Source: Croceibacterium selenioxidans
GTDB taxonomy: Bacteria > Pseudomonadota > Alphaproteobacteria > Sphingomonadales > Sphingomonadaceae
Direction of reading: 5' to 3'
Assembly: GCF_018599195.1 (NCBI RefSeq)
Contig: NZ_JAHFVK010000002.1
Coordinates: 1,248,001-1,312,000, forward strand
Length of the DNA: 64,000 nucleotides
Positions 1 through 15,320 of the stretch are shown here, in pieces. The notes under the pieces are model-generated. The model was not told where the DNA came from and made no database searches. It saw only the letters and a list, made by a program, of their open reading frames with translations. A program made the translations under genes and the position numbers. The stretch's first letter is position 1; the number at the start of each line of letters is the position of its first letter.

Positions 1-1218
1 CAGCCGCAGGTGATCGGCGAGATGATCGCCGGCGTCATTCTGGGCCCTTCATTGCTGGGCCTGCTAGCCCCGGAGATCCAGGCGACGATTTTTCCGCCGG
101 ACAGCAAACCAGTCCTCTATGTCTGCGCCCAGCTGGGCGTGGGGCTCTACATGTTTCTCGTCGGCCTAGGATTTCGCACCGATCACTTCCGCGACAACGC
201 CAAGAGCGCTGTCGCGGTATCGCTCTCCGGAATGCTGGCGCCCTTCCTTATCGCTGTCGCGCTAACGCCCTGGTTGCTCGACCTTCATCTGTTTGGGGAG
301 AGCGTCACCCGAGTGCAGGCCACGCTGTTCATGGGCGCATGCATCTCGATCACCGCCTTTCCGGTGCTGGCCCGGATCATCCAGGAGCGCGGCCTGACCA
401 AGACCCCGCTCGGTTCGCTCGCTCTCTCGTCCGGCGCGATCGACGACGCGGGAGCCTGGACCGTTCTGGCGATCGTGCTCGCGAGCTTTGGCGGTGGCGC
501 GGAAGTGGCCTTCAAGGCCGTGCTTGGCGGCGGCCTGTTCGCGGCGTTCATGATCCTGCTCGGACCCAGGGTATTAGCCCCGCTCGCTCGCTGGGCCGAA
601 CGTGAAGGCAAGATCACCCCGCCGCTCCTGGCGGTGGTCGTCATGTTGTTCGGCTTGAGCGCCTGGGCGATGGACGCGGCAGGTCTGCATTCGGTGTTCG
701 GCGGCTTCCTGCTCGGCATCGCCATGCCGCGCGGATTGCTGACGCGCGAGATCAAGCGGCAGATGGAGCCGTTCACCATAGCGCTGCTGGTGCCGATGTT
801 CTTCGTCTTCTCTGGACTCAACACGCAGCTCACCATGGTCAACAGCTGGACCCTGGCGGCGATTGCCGGAGTGATCCTCCTCGGATCGATCGCCGCCAAG
901 GCCCTGGCGTGCTGGGCTGCGGCGCGAGCCACCGGTCAGGACAATCCGACGGCCATGGCGCTGGGCGCCCTGATGAACGCGCGCGGCCTGATGGAGCTCA
1001 TCATCATCAACATCGGCTTGCAGAAGGGCATTATCGGCCCGGCGCTGTTCTCGATGTTGGTGATGATGGCGATCGTGACGACGTTGATGGCCTCGCCGCT
1101 GTTCGAGATCGTCTACGGCAAGAAGGCGCGCGCCAGCGGTGAACTCGGCCACCTCAACGAAGACGATGAGGAAGCGGGGTCGGCCAAGCCCGAACTGGCC
1201 CCGACGCGAGTTCGCTAA
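1..1218 (+). CDS. CPA2 family cation:proton antiporter (Kef/NapA type), 5' end cut by window
   Basis: Integral inner-membrane antiporter that exchanges Na+ or K+ for protons. The frame is open from base 1, so the start lies upstream; 405 residues are visible. The first residues, QPQVIGEMIAGVILGPSLLG, are the conserved TM1 loop signature of the CPA2 family. The ion-binding Asp pair sits in GAIDDAGAW around residue 147. About ten hydrophobic helices follow, then a short hydrophilic acidic tail. There is no RCK/TrkA-N domain at the C terminus, unlike KefB/KefC, so it is a stand-alone antiporter. Its 3' end converges on rplL, with a terminator between them. Substrate cannot be told from the sequence. 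Confidence 0.9.
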   Translation, partial: QPQVIGEMIAGVILGPSLLGLLAPEIQATIFPPDSKPVLYVCAQLGVGLYMFLVGLGFRTDHFRDNAKSAVAVSLSGMLAPFLIAVALTPWLLDLHLFGESVTRVQATLFMGACISITAFPVLARIIQERGLTKTPLGSLALSSGAIDDAGAWTVLAIVLASFGGGAEVAFKAVLGGGLFAAFMILLGPRVLAPLARWAEREGKITPPLLAVVVMLFGLSAWAMDAAGLHSVFGGFLLGIAMPRGLLTREIKRQMEPFTIALLVPMFFVFSGLNTQLTMVNSWTLAAIAGVILLGSIAAKALACWAAARATGQDNPTAMALGALMNARGLMELIIINIGLQKGIIGPALFSMLVMMAIVTTLMASPLFEIVYGKKARASGELGHLNEDDEEAGSAKPELAPTRVR

Positions 1219-1224
1219 GAGCCC

Positions 1225-1258
1225 AAACGAAAAGGGCGGCGCCTCGCGGCACCGCCCT
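1225..1258 (-). terminator. Intrinsic terminator after rplL
   Basis: On the minus strand a GC-rich stem (arms around 1252-1257 and 1234-1239, extended inward with one mismatch) is followed by TTTTCGTTT. It lies about 30 bases past the rplL stop and between convergent genes. The plus-strand side has no T run, so it serves rplL-rplJ. Confidence 0.75.
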
Positions 1259-1286
1259 CTCGTGTTTGATCCGAAAGGACCGAGGC

Positions 1287-1661
1287 TTACTTGAGCTCGA
1301 CGGTGCCGCCGGCTTCCTCGATCTTCTTCTTGATCTCTTCGGCTTCAGCCTTGTTGATGCCTTCCTTGAGCGGCTTCGGAGCCGATTCAACGAGGGTCTT
1401 GGCTTCGGTCAGGCCCAGGCCGGTGATGGCGCGGACTTCCTTGATCACCTGGATCTTCTTGCCACCGTCACCGGTCAGGATGACGTCGAACTCGGTCTTC
1501 TCCTCGACGGCTTCGGCGGCAGCGCCAGCACCAGCCGGGGCAACGGCCACAGCAGCAGCGGCGGAAACGCCCCATGCTTCTTCCAGGGCCTTGGCGAGTT
1601 CGGCAGCTTCCATGACGGTCAGCTGCGACAGGTCTTCAACGAGCTTGGCGATATCGGCCAT
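1287..1661 (-). CDS. rplL: 50S ribosomal protein L7/L12
   Basis: Stalk protein of the large ribosomal subunit. It dimerises through its N-terminal domain, binds L10, and recruits translation GTPases through its C-terminal domain. The 124 residues show the usual three parts: a helical N-terminal domain (about 1-33), an Ala/Gly/Pro-rich flexible hinge (about 34-52) and a C-terminal domain starting near KTEFDVIL. The conserved run [20 protein letters not shown] is present. Start is supported by GGAG 9 bases upstream. It lies 68 bases downstream of rplJ on the same strand, so the two form the stalk operon. Unusually, this pair faces away from rpoBC. Confidence 0.98.
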   Translation of the reverse strand: MADIAKLVEDLSQLTVMEAAELAKALEEAWGVSAAAAVAVAPAGAGAAAEAVEEKTEFDVILTGDGGKKIQVIKEVRAITGLGLTEAKTLVESAPKPLKEGINKAEAEEIKKKIEEAGGTVELK

Positions 1662-1729
1662 GTTAAAATACTCCGTTCAAATGATGGACCGCCCCATGCG
1701 GGACGGGAATTCGAGAACTGAAAAACCGC

Positions 1730-2245
1730 TTACGCTGCGTCCTTGGCGGCATATGCGCCGAACACGCGAGCAAGCTTTGCCGCCGGGGCATTGGCCAGCT
1801 GCGCCACCTTGGTGGCGGGCGCGTTGACCAGGCCGACGATCTTCGCCCGGAGCTCGTCGAGCGAAGGCATCGAGGCGAGCGCCTTGACCCCTTCCGCGTC
1901 GAGCTTCGTGCTGCCCATGGCGCCGCCGACGATTTCGAGCTTGTCGTTCGTCTTGGCGAATTCCACCGCGGCCTTGGCAGCGGCGACCGGATCGGTCGAC
2001 CATGCCAGGGCAGTCGGGCCGGTGAGGTGTTCCTCGAGGCCTTCGTACTGGGTGTCCTTCAGGGCGAGCTTGGCGAGGCGGTTCTTCGCAACCTTGTACG
2101 ACGCACCCGCATCGCGCATCTTTCCGCGCAGGGCGGTGGACTGAGCCACCGACAAGCCGAGGTTGCGGGTGACGACCACCACGCTGACCTCGTTGAAGAC
2201 CGCGTTGAGGGCTGCGACCGAATCGGCTTTCTGCGAACGATCCAT
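1730..2245 (-). CDS. rplJ: 50S ribosomal protein L10
   Basis: Base of the ribosomal stalk. It binds 23S rRNA together with L11 and holds L12 dimers on its C-terminal helix. The 171 residues match family length. The N-terminal part carries the L10 pattern, with [20 protein letters not shown] and [11 protein letters not shown]. The Ala-rich C-terminal helix ends [10 protein letters not shown]. The start has an excellent Shine-Dalgarno, AAGGAG, 6 bases upstream. It is the first gene of a two-gene rplJ-rplL unit. rplK and rplA, which normally precede it, are not in this window; upstream lies an unrelated DUF2975/HTH module. Confidence 0.98.
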   Translation of the reverse strand: MDRSQKADSVAALNAVFNEVSVVVVTRNLGLSVAQSTALRGKMRDAGASYKVAKNRLAKLALKDTQYEGLEEHLTGPTALAWSTDPVAAAKAAVEFAKTNDKLEIVGGAMGSTKLDAEGVKALASMPSLDELRAKIVGLVNAPATKVAQLANAPAAKLARVFGAYAAKDAA

Positions 2246-2477
2246 GCCTTACTCCTTCACAATGGCCGCACACGTATTGGTGCGCGCGACCGGCTCACAT
2301 TGACCCATGCCGAGCATCGACACGGGCATTGGTCCGTTGAAGGGGAAGGAGTTGCGCCGAAACGCGATAGGGGCACGCGCCAATAGCGCTGCCCGGAAAT
2401 CTCTTTTCCCCGTCTAGGCTGGAAATTAAGCGCCGGCAGACCCGGTGCACCAACTGTCTCGGACGGATGACCGACGG
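2246..2477 (-). other. rplJ leader region, possible L10 autoregulatory leader
   Basis: About 230 non-coding bases separate the upstream terminator from rplJ. In many bacteria the transcript here folds into the L10 leader, to which L10-L12 binds to repress its own synthesis. The length and position fit, but no consensus structure was confirmed by eye, so this is placement-based inference. Confidence 0.3.
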
Positions 2478-2505
2478 ACAAAGGCCCGCCAGTCAGGGGC
2501 GGGCC
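2478..2505 (-). terminator. Intrinsic terminator of the DUF2975/HTH operon
   Basis: Perfect 8-bp stem GGCCCGCC/GGCGGGCC (2483-2490 and 2498-2505) with a 7-base loop, followed on the minus strand by TTTGT. It lies 35 bases past the stop of the HTH gene and before rplJ, so it isolates the two units. Confidence 0.7.
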
Positions 2506-2531
2506 TCTAGACAATTCGGGCGCGGAGTCAA
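2504..2531 (-). promoter_or_regulatory. Candidate rplJ promoter
   Basis: On the minus strand TTGACT (2531-2526) is followed after 16 bases by TAGAGG (2509-2504). The -35 is strong and the -10 is weak. It overlaps the terminator of the upstream operon, so transcription would begin inside the hairpin region. The same TTGACT box is seen before rpoB, rpmJ and rpmH in this window. Confidence 0.3.
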
Positions 2532-2539
2532 GAAATCCG

Positions 2540-2746
2540 TCAGTCCCCTTCATATCCCAATACGTCGCCCGGTTGGCAATCCAGCTCTCGGCAGATCGCC
2601 TCGAGCGTCGAGAAGCGGATCGCCTTGGCCTTGCCGGTCTTGAGGATCGAGACGTTGGCGAGCGTCAGGTCGATCCGTTCGGCAAGCTCGGTCAGGGTCA
2701 TGCGGCGCTGATAGAGCAGGTCGTCCAGCTTTACGGTGATCGGCAT
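2540..2746 (-). CDS. Small XRE-family helix-turn-helix regulator (YozG-like)
   Basis: A 68-residue protein that is almost entirely one Cro/C1-type HTH domain, with the pattern MTLTELAERIDLTLANVSIL around residues 16-35 and the second helix set STLEAICRELDCQPGDVL. Longer frames run upstream, but the start at 2746 overlaps the stop of the DUF2975 gene (TGATG), which indicates translational coupling. This class of mini-regulator is regularly paired with DUF2975 membrane proteins. It probably binds the palindromes at 3494-3526 and controls its own operon; that is inference. Confidence 0.88.
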   Translation of the reverse strand: MPITVKLDDLLYQRRMTLTELAERIDLTLANVSILKTGKAKAIRFSTLEAICRELDCQPGDVLGYEGD

Positions 2747-3276
2747 CAGACGGTCCCCTCCAGGTCTTCGCGCATCTCGGCGCCCTTGCGGAACACCCGG
2801 GCGAGGATGAACATCAGCACGGCTACCACCAGGCCGGTGAATGAGAGGTCGGACTGCAGCTGGAACACGCCTTCGTCGACGCGGGTCTCGAGCCAGGACG
2901 AAACCACGGTGAGGGGGATCGCGAGGATCTGCACGATGAGCGCCAGCCACCCCATGCGGGTCAGGCGCGCAGCGTTCTCAAGCGTGAAGGGATCGCCCTT
3001 GCCGACGGTGTCGATGATCTGCGCCAACCGGGTCGCGAAGTCGTACATCAGCCCGAGCGAGATGAGCATGGTGAAGATGGCGAGCACGGCGGCCCACTTC
3101 ACTTCGCCGACACCGGTGGTCTTGACGATAATGTGCTCGGTCAGCCCGGTCGCTCCGATCGCGACGACGGTGCCGGCAATGCCGAGCCCGATCATGCCGA
3201 TGACCAGGCCGATCCGTACCAGGATGGTCAGGACCTTCCCCGTCGTCAGCAGCGGATCCTTGGTGAGTGTGTTCAT
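2746..3276 (-). CDS. DUF2975 family membrane protein
   Basis: A 176-residue inner-membrane protein with four predicted helices (about 15-43, 62-84, 108-130 and 146-167). It carries the family pattern GDPFTLENAARLTRMGWLAL before the third helix. The function of DUF2975 is unknown. The chosen start follows GGGGAAGA about 6 bases upstream; an in-frame upstream start would add an unlikely Ser/Pro/Arg-rich tail. The gene is coupled to the HTH gene downstream, so the pair probably acts as a membrane protein with its dedicated repressor. Confidence 0.85.
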   Translation of the reverse strand: MNTLTKDPLLTTGKVLTILVRIGLVIGMIGLGIAGTVVAIGATGLTEHIIVKTTGVGEVKWAAVLAIFTMLISLGLMYDFATRLAQIIDTVGKGDPFTLENAARLTRMGWLALIVQILAIPLTVVSSWLETRVDEGVFQLQSDLSFTGLVVAVLMFILARVFRKGAEMREDLEGTV

Positions 3277-3310
3277 TGCGTCTTCCCCTGTTGCAGGTCC
3301 GGCCGGCCGA

Positions 3311-3442
3311 TCAGGCGAGGATCGGCGCGGCGATGACAATGCCGGTCCGCTCGACGGGTACCGACGCGACTTCTGCAAACGAAATGGTGACGAGGAGCAC
3401 TGCAACGAGCAGGGCGGCGGTTTGTTCGATCACTCTGGTCAT
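3311..3442 (-). CDS. 43-residue single-pass membrane peptide, unknown function
   Basis: The ORF reads MTRVIEQTAALLVAVLLVTI and on to the stop at 3311, with one hydrophobic helix (residues 8-25) and a short hydrophilic tail. A clear Shine-Dalgarno, GGAG, lies 8 bases upstream. It is the first gene after the palindromic operator region and sits 34 bases ahead of the DUF2975 gene on the same strand, so it is likely part of that operon. Size and topology resemble small accessory membrane peptides. No family is recognised. Confidence 0.6.
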   Translation of the reverse strand: MTRVIEQTAALLVAVLLVTISFAEVASVPVERTGIVIAAPILA

Positions 3443-3493
3443 TTCTCGATCTCCAATATGGTCGATATCGATATTCAATAAGCCGATTCGCGC

Positions 3494-3526
3494 TTATCGT
3501 CAATCGATAATATCGAAAAACGATAT
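3494..3526. promoter_or_regulatory. Two abutting 17-bp palindromic operators
   Basis: TTATCG-TCAAT-CGATAA (3494-3510) and ATATCG-AAAAA-CGATAT (3510-3526) are both perfect 6-bp inverted repeats with 5-base spacers, sharing one base, 16 bp centre to centre. More CGATAT half-sites at 3463-3474 overlap the region just before the 43-residue ORF's ribosome site. The arrangement is what a cooperative dimeric HTH repressor would bind. The HTH protein encoded at the end of this operon is the obvious candidate. Confidence 0.65.
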
Positions 3527-3629
3527 GGTTCTGATTGAAATACGGAAAATCCCGTTTCGCAGGATACCCGCGCGGGGACGCTGAACGGAAAGTCATTGGC
3601 GAATCGTGCGATTCAGGGGTCCCGTGGGT

Positions 3630-3658
3630 TTGACTTGCGCGGGGGTCGCTCCTATATC
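3630..3658 (+). promoter_or_regulatory. Sigma-70 type promoter for rpoBC
   Basis: TTGACT (3630-3635), a 17-base spacer, then TATATC (3653-3658). Both boxes are close to consensus and spacing is ideal. Transcription would start near 3665, giving rpoB a leader of about 220 bases. This promoter is needed because rpoBC here are cut off from rplJL. Confidence 0.65.
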
Positions 3659-3888
3659 CGCCATCCATTCGACAGCTTCGAGCAAGGCGGGCCCATGTGC
3701 GGGGGTTCTCCACGGAAGGAAGCGTCGGGTAATCCGCTCGATTCGTCGCCAATGCTGCAGCTCCGGTCCCGGAAGGGGAGCGGTGTGCCTGCGGCTCTTT
3801 CGGCGTTTCGGTGGAGCCGCCCCGCACAGGGCAAGAAATTCACGCCGGACCCATTCCGGCGAAGCATAGCGAAGAGGCAACTCCCTCC

Positions 3889-8067
<4,179 letters not shown>

Positions 8068-8138
8068 TCGGGATCGGGGCGGCCGACCGGGCCGCCCTCC
8101 CAACCGCCCCAGGAATTCACCCGCAAGGGAATTGAAAC

Positions 8139-12482
<4,344 letters not shown>

Positions 12483-12501
12483 GCCCTGACTCGCGCTTAA
12501 G

Positions 12502-12540
12502 AAAAGGCCCCGCCGGAGCGATCCGGCGGGGCCTTTTCTT
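12502..12540 (+). terminator. Intrinsic terminator after rpoC
   Basis: Perfect 11-bp stem GGCCCCGCCGG/CCGGCGGGGCC (12506-12516 and 12523-12533) with a 6-base loop, preceded by AAAA and followed by TTTTCTT. It starts 20 bases past the rpoC stop. The A/T flanks make it potentially bidirectional. Confidence 0.92.
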
Positions 12541-12586
12541 TGGCCGACGATCCGCGCATTCTCGACCCGGGAAGGACGGGACGACA

Positions 12587-13318
12587 ATGAACGCCATCTA
12601 CGACCGGATCGGGATCGACTACTCGCAGTTGCGCAAGCCTGATCCGAGGATCGCCTCGCGCATCCTGGAGGCGCTCGGACCGGCGCAGACCGTGCTCAAC
12701 GTCGGGGCCGGGACCGGCTCCTACGAACCGCGGGACCGTCGGGTTACGGCGATCGAGCCTTCCCTGGAGATGATCCGCCAGCGCCCTGCTTCGGCGGCGC
12801 CGGCCATGCAGGGCAAGGCCGAAGCGCTGCCGTTCGCGGACCAGAGTTTCGATGCCTGCATGGCTGTGCTCACGGTCCATCACTGGGGCGACAAGAAGCA
12901 GGGCATGGCAGAGATGCGCCGCGTCACTCGCGGCCCGATCGTGGTGGTGACCTTCGATCCCGCCCACCGCGGCGCCTGGCTCAACGACTATTTCCCCGAA
13001 CTCGTCACCCTGGACGAGACCCAGATGCCGCGCATGTCTGACTATGAGCAGTGGCTGGGCCCGGTCCGGATCGAACCGCTGCCGATCCCGCGCGATTGCA
13101 CGGACGGTTTCCTTTACGCGTATTGGGCCCGGCCCGCCGCCTATCTCGACGAAGCGGTCCGTTCGGGCATCTCTTCGTTCTGGAAGATCGGCGGCTTGCA
13201 GGCGGGACTGTTGCGCCTGAGGCGCGATCTCGAAAGCGGAGAGTGGGAGCGCCGGTACGGCGAGCTGCGGGCACAGGAGGAATGCGATCTTGGCTATCGC
13301 CTGGTGACCGCAATCTAG
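12587..13318 (+). CDS. Class I SAM-dependent methyltransferase
   Basis: A 243-residue methyltransferase of the UbiE/Methyltransf_11 type. Motif I, VLNVGAGTGS, is at residues 36-45. The acidic end of strand beta-2 is in AIEPS, and a post-motif segment ALPFADQSFDACMAVLTVHH is present. Substrate is unknown. The C-terminal half is not that of a known biosynthetic enzyme. The start is the ATG at 12587 with GGGACGA upstream; a longer frame runs back through the rpoC terminator and is not credible. It appears to be its own unit after rpoBC. Confidence 0.85.
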   Translation: MNAIYDRIGIDYSQLRKPDPRIASRILEALGPAQTVLNVGAGTGSYEPRDRRVTAIEPSLEMIRQRPASAAPAMQGKAEALPFADQSFDACMAVLTVHHWGDKKQGMAEMRRVTRGPIVVVTFDPAHRGAWLNDYFPELVTLDETQMPRMSDYEQWLGPVRIEPLPIPRDCTDGFLYAYWARPAAYLDEAVRSGISSFWKIGGLQAGLLRLRRDLESGEWERRYGELRAQEECDLGYRLVTAI

Positions 13319-13363
13319 CCCGTTAAGACTTCGGGCGGGGGCCTCGCGCAGGGGCCAGACGCC

Positions 13364-13426
13364 ATGATCCTTTGGCTTATCGCCTCACTCGTTTGGGGGA
13401 TCGGCCGGTTCTTTCGCCGCTACTAA
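13364..13426 (+). CDS. Possible 20-residue membrane peptide
   Basis: The ORF reads MILWLIASLVWGIGRFFRRY and stops at 13426. It is a single hydrophobic stretch followed by an Arg/aromatic positively charged tail, which is the usual layout of a small inner-membrane peptide. AGGGG lies about 10 bases before the ATG. The ORF is short enough to arise by chance and there is no conservation evidence. A region of about 335 bases without larger genes surrounds it. Confidence 0.25.
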   Translation: MILWLIASLVWGIGRFFRRY

Positions 13427-13475
13427 TTAGTCAAACATGTCCTCGCCGTGACCGCCGCCTAACGCTTGACTTACA

Positions 13476-13498
13476 TTCTCAACTTAATAACTTGAGAA
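13476..13498. promoter_or_regulatory. Inverted repeat in the gap before the P-loop gene
   Basis: TTCTCAA and TTGAGAA (13476-13482 and 13492-13498) are perfect 7-bp arms around CTTAATAAC. It sits a few bases after a TTGACT box (13466-13471) in an unusually AT-rich patch. It could be an operator on the promoter of the downstream P-loop/methyltransferase pair. The rest of 13427-13653 shows nothing recognisable. Confidence 0.35.
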
Positions 13499-13653
13499 AG
13501 TAAGGAATCGATCCCGTCCTTGACACAAAGGCTCGTTCAGGGATCCGCGGCTTTTGAGCGGGAAGCAGCTTGCTCCGCGTTACCAACGGCTAAAGCGCGC
13601 GATGCCCAGGCGTCCACGCTCGGTGTCGTGTTCCCTCCGCAAGGGGAAATACG

Positions 13654-13677
13654 ATGCGCAAGATCAAGCTTTCATAG
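13654..13677 (+). CDS. Seven-residue leader ORF abutting the P-loop gene
   Basis: MRKIKLS followed by TAG. It has a very good ribosome site, AAGGGG, 7 bases upstream, and its stop codon is directly followed by the ATG of the next gene, which has no ribosome site of its own. This suggests that the downstream gene is translated by re-initiation. It is not a functional protein in itself. Confidence 0.4.
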   Translation: MRKIKLS

Positions 13678-14592
13678 ATGGCCAGCACAGGGCCCCGTCC
13701 ATCACCTGTGACACAATCCACGGCCTCGAGCCCCGTCGCGGCCCGTCACGACCGCGTGGTTGCGGCCCTGTGCCCCAGCCACATTCACGAAACCGCCCAG
13801 GCCGTTCCGGCGTTTCCCGGCGCCGAACGGCAGGTCGAATTCATCGGCCCGCCCGGGGTGGGAAAGTCGGCGATCTATCATGCCGCGCGAGCCCGGTTGG
13901 GAAGGCGCGGCAGCTATCGCACGGCGCAGGAAGGGAGGTTCCTGGCCGCGCTGGCGAGCCTGCACCGGGTAAGCCCGCTCCAGCGCCTGTCCTACCTGTC
14001 CGCGTTCCAACTGCCGCGCGTGGGTGAAGTCTACGCCCGGCGGCTGGCGGTGAAATCGTCGGAGGACTCGTTTCGACAGACCCTGCATGCCCAGGAGGCC
14101 TTCCTCGAATGTTGCAGCGAGATGGCGCGGACCGGCTTTGGTGACGCCTTCGCCCGGTTCGCCCGGCTGCCGATCATGCTGGAGGAACTGCGCGACCTGC
14201 ATCTCTGGACCCGCCTGCCCTCCGAGGTGCACATCCTGCAGCAGGACGGCCTTGTCCAAAAAGGATGGGTTTGCGCGCGCGCTTCCAGGGAAGCTTACTT
14301 CTCTTCGGTGCCGAAGCCCGGCGCGGTCGTTCTCGTCGCGGCGCCGCCGGAGGTCATCGTGGAGCGTCTCCGTACCCGGGGGCGCAGGATCCACGCTCAT
14401 CTGGGCCTGGGGGACAGCGAGCTTCATGCCGCATCCGTCGACGCGGCCGAGGCTTTCGATCTTGCCGCTGAACTGCTGCGCCGCCGTGGCGTACCCGTGC
14501 TCGAATTGAACGGCGAAGCCCCGCTCACCGATTCAGCGGAAAAGGTCGCGGAATTCTTGAGGAACAGAGTTGCTTGGCAGGAGGCCGGCTGA
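13678..14592 (+). CDS. P-loop NTPase, kinase-like, unknown substrate
   Basis: A 304-residue protein with a Walker A motif GPPGVGKS at residues 57-64 after an uncharged 50-residue N-terminal stretch. Near residue 220 it has VVLVAAPPEVIVERLRTRGR, which looks like the Arg-rich LID of small-molecule kinases (V.L.AP.EV..ERL..RGR). The fold is therefore probably that of a nucleoside or metabolite kinase, but no specific family is recognised. The stop overlaps the start of the following methyltransferase (TGATG), so the two are made together. The start has no ribosome site and seems to depend on the tiny ORF just before it. Confidence 0.7.
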   Translation: MASTGPRPSPVTQSTASSPVAARHDRVVAALCPSHIHETAQAVPAFPGAERQVEFIGPPGVGKSAIYHAARARLGRRGSYRTAQEGRFLAALASLHRVSPLQRLSYLSAFQLPRVGEVYARRLAVKSSEDSFRQTLHAQEAFLECCSEMARTGFGDAFARFARLPIMLEELRDLHLWTRLPSEVHILQQDGLVQKGWVCARASREAYFSSVPKPGAVVLVAAPPEVIVERLRTRGRRIHAHLGLGDSELHAASVDAAEAFDLAAELLRRRGVPVLELNGEAPLTDSAEKVAEFLRNRVAWQEAG

Positions 14593-15305
14593 TGGATTTT
14601 CAAGCTTTGAGCACAGCGTATACCGGCGAGGCCGCAGCAGGCTATGACGCCCGGCGCGCACCCACGACGAAATGGCTGACGGAGGACGAGACGGTCCGCG
14701 ACTTGCTGCGGGTTCTGCCCCCAGGCGCCTCGGTCCTGGATGTGCCGGTCGGAACCGGGCGCTTCCTCGAACTCTACCAGGAGCGCGGCTTCAAGGTGGC
14801 CGGGCGCGACATTTCGCCCGACATGTTGCGGGCCGCGCAGGGCAAGCTGAACGAGTTGGACGGCCTCGATTGCTCTCTCGATCTCGCCGACATTCGCACT
14901 ATCCCGGAGTACGACGGCCAGTTCGATTGCGCCCTTAGCGTTCGTTTCCTCAACTGGGTGGACGCGCGCGGTCTGGAGGACTCGCTGCGGGAGCTGCGGC
15001 GGGTGTCGAAGCGCTACCTGATCGTGGGCGTCCGCCACTGGGTCCCGCCCCGCGACTTGTTGCTCAACGGGCCGAAGGGGCTGCGCCGGTTCCTGCGCAG
15101 GTACCTGATCGACCTTAGGCGTTCGGTGAGAGACTGGTTCACACCCAGGCCGCTGAGAAAGGCCCGAACCAACCAGCATGAGAGGGAGGTGGTCCTCCAC
15201 ACCTTTAGCAAGCTGGGCCTGCGTATCGACGCCCAGCACCTCGTCGAGCACGGGCGCGACGGAACCGACTACTTCCTGTACCGCCTGGTCAAGGAGACGG
15301 TCTAG
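14592..15305 (+). CDS. Class I SAM-dependent methyltransferase coupled to the P-loop gene
   Basis: A 237-residue methyltransferase. Motif I, VLDVPVGTGRF, is at residues 48-58, with GRDISPDMLRAAQGK as the beta-2/alpha-B segment and DCALSVRFLNWVD as motif IV. The C-terminal half is rich in Arg and Lys (about residues 155-200). The start ATG shares its A with the stop codon of the kinase-like gene, so a joint pathway is likely. The pair could modify a polysaccharide, lipid or small metabolite; nothing in the sequence decides. The downstream SDR is convergent. Confidence 0.82.
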   Translation: MDFQALSTAYTGEAAAGYDARRAPTTKWLTEDETVRDLLRVLPPGASVLDVPVGTGRFLELYQERGFKVAGRDISPDMLRAAQGKLNELDGLDCSLDLADIRTIPEYDGQFDCALSVRFLNWVDARGLEDSLRELRRVSKRYLIVGVRHWVPPRDLLLNGPKGLRRFLRRYLIDLRRSVRDWFTPRPLRKARTNQHEREVVLHTFSKLGLRIDAQHLVEHGRDGTDYFLYRLVKETV

Positions 15306-15320
15306 GGCAAGGTTGCCGGG

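Larger units (their letters stand above)
3443..3888. other. Divergent control region between the DUF2975 module and rpoB
   Basis: This 446-base gap has no credible gene. Its left part is AT-rich and packed with ATATCG/CGATAT repeats (3463-3474 and 3494-3526). Its right part holds the rpoB promoter (3630-3658) and an rpoB 5' leader of about 220 bases. Several short frames cross the leader but lack ribosome sites and known homology. Confidence 0.7.
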
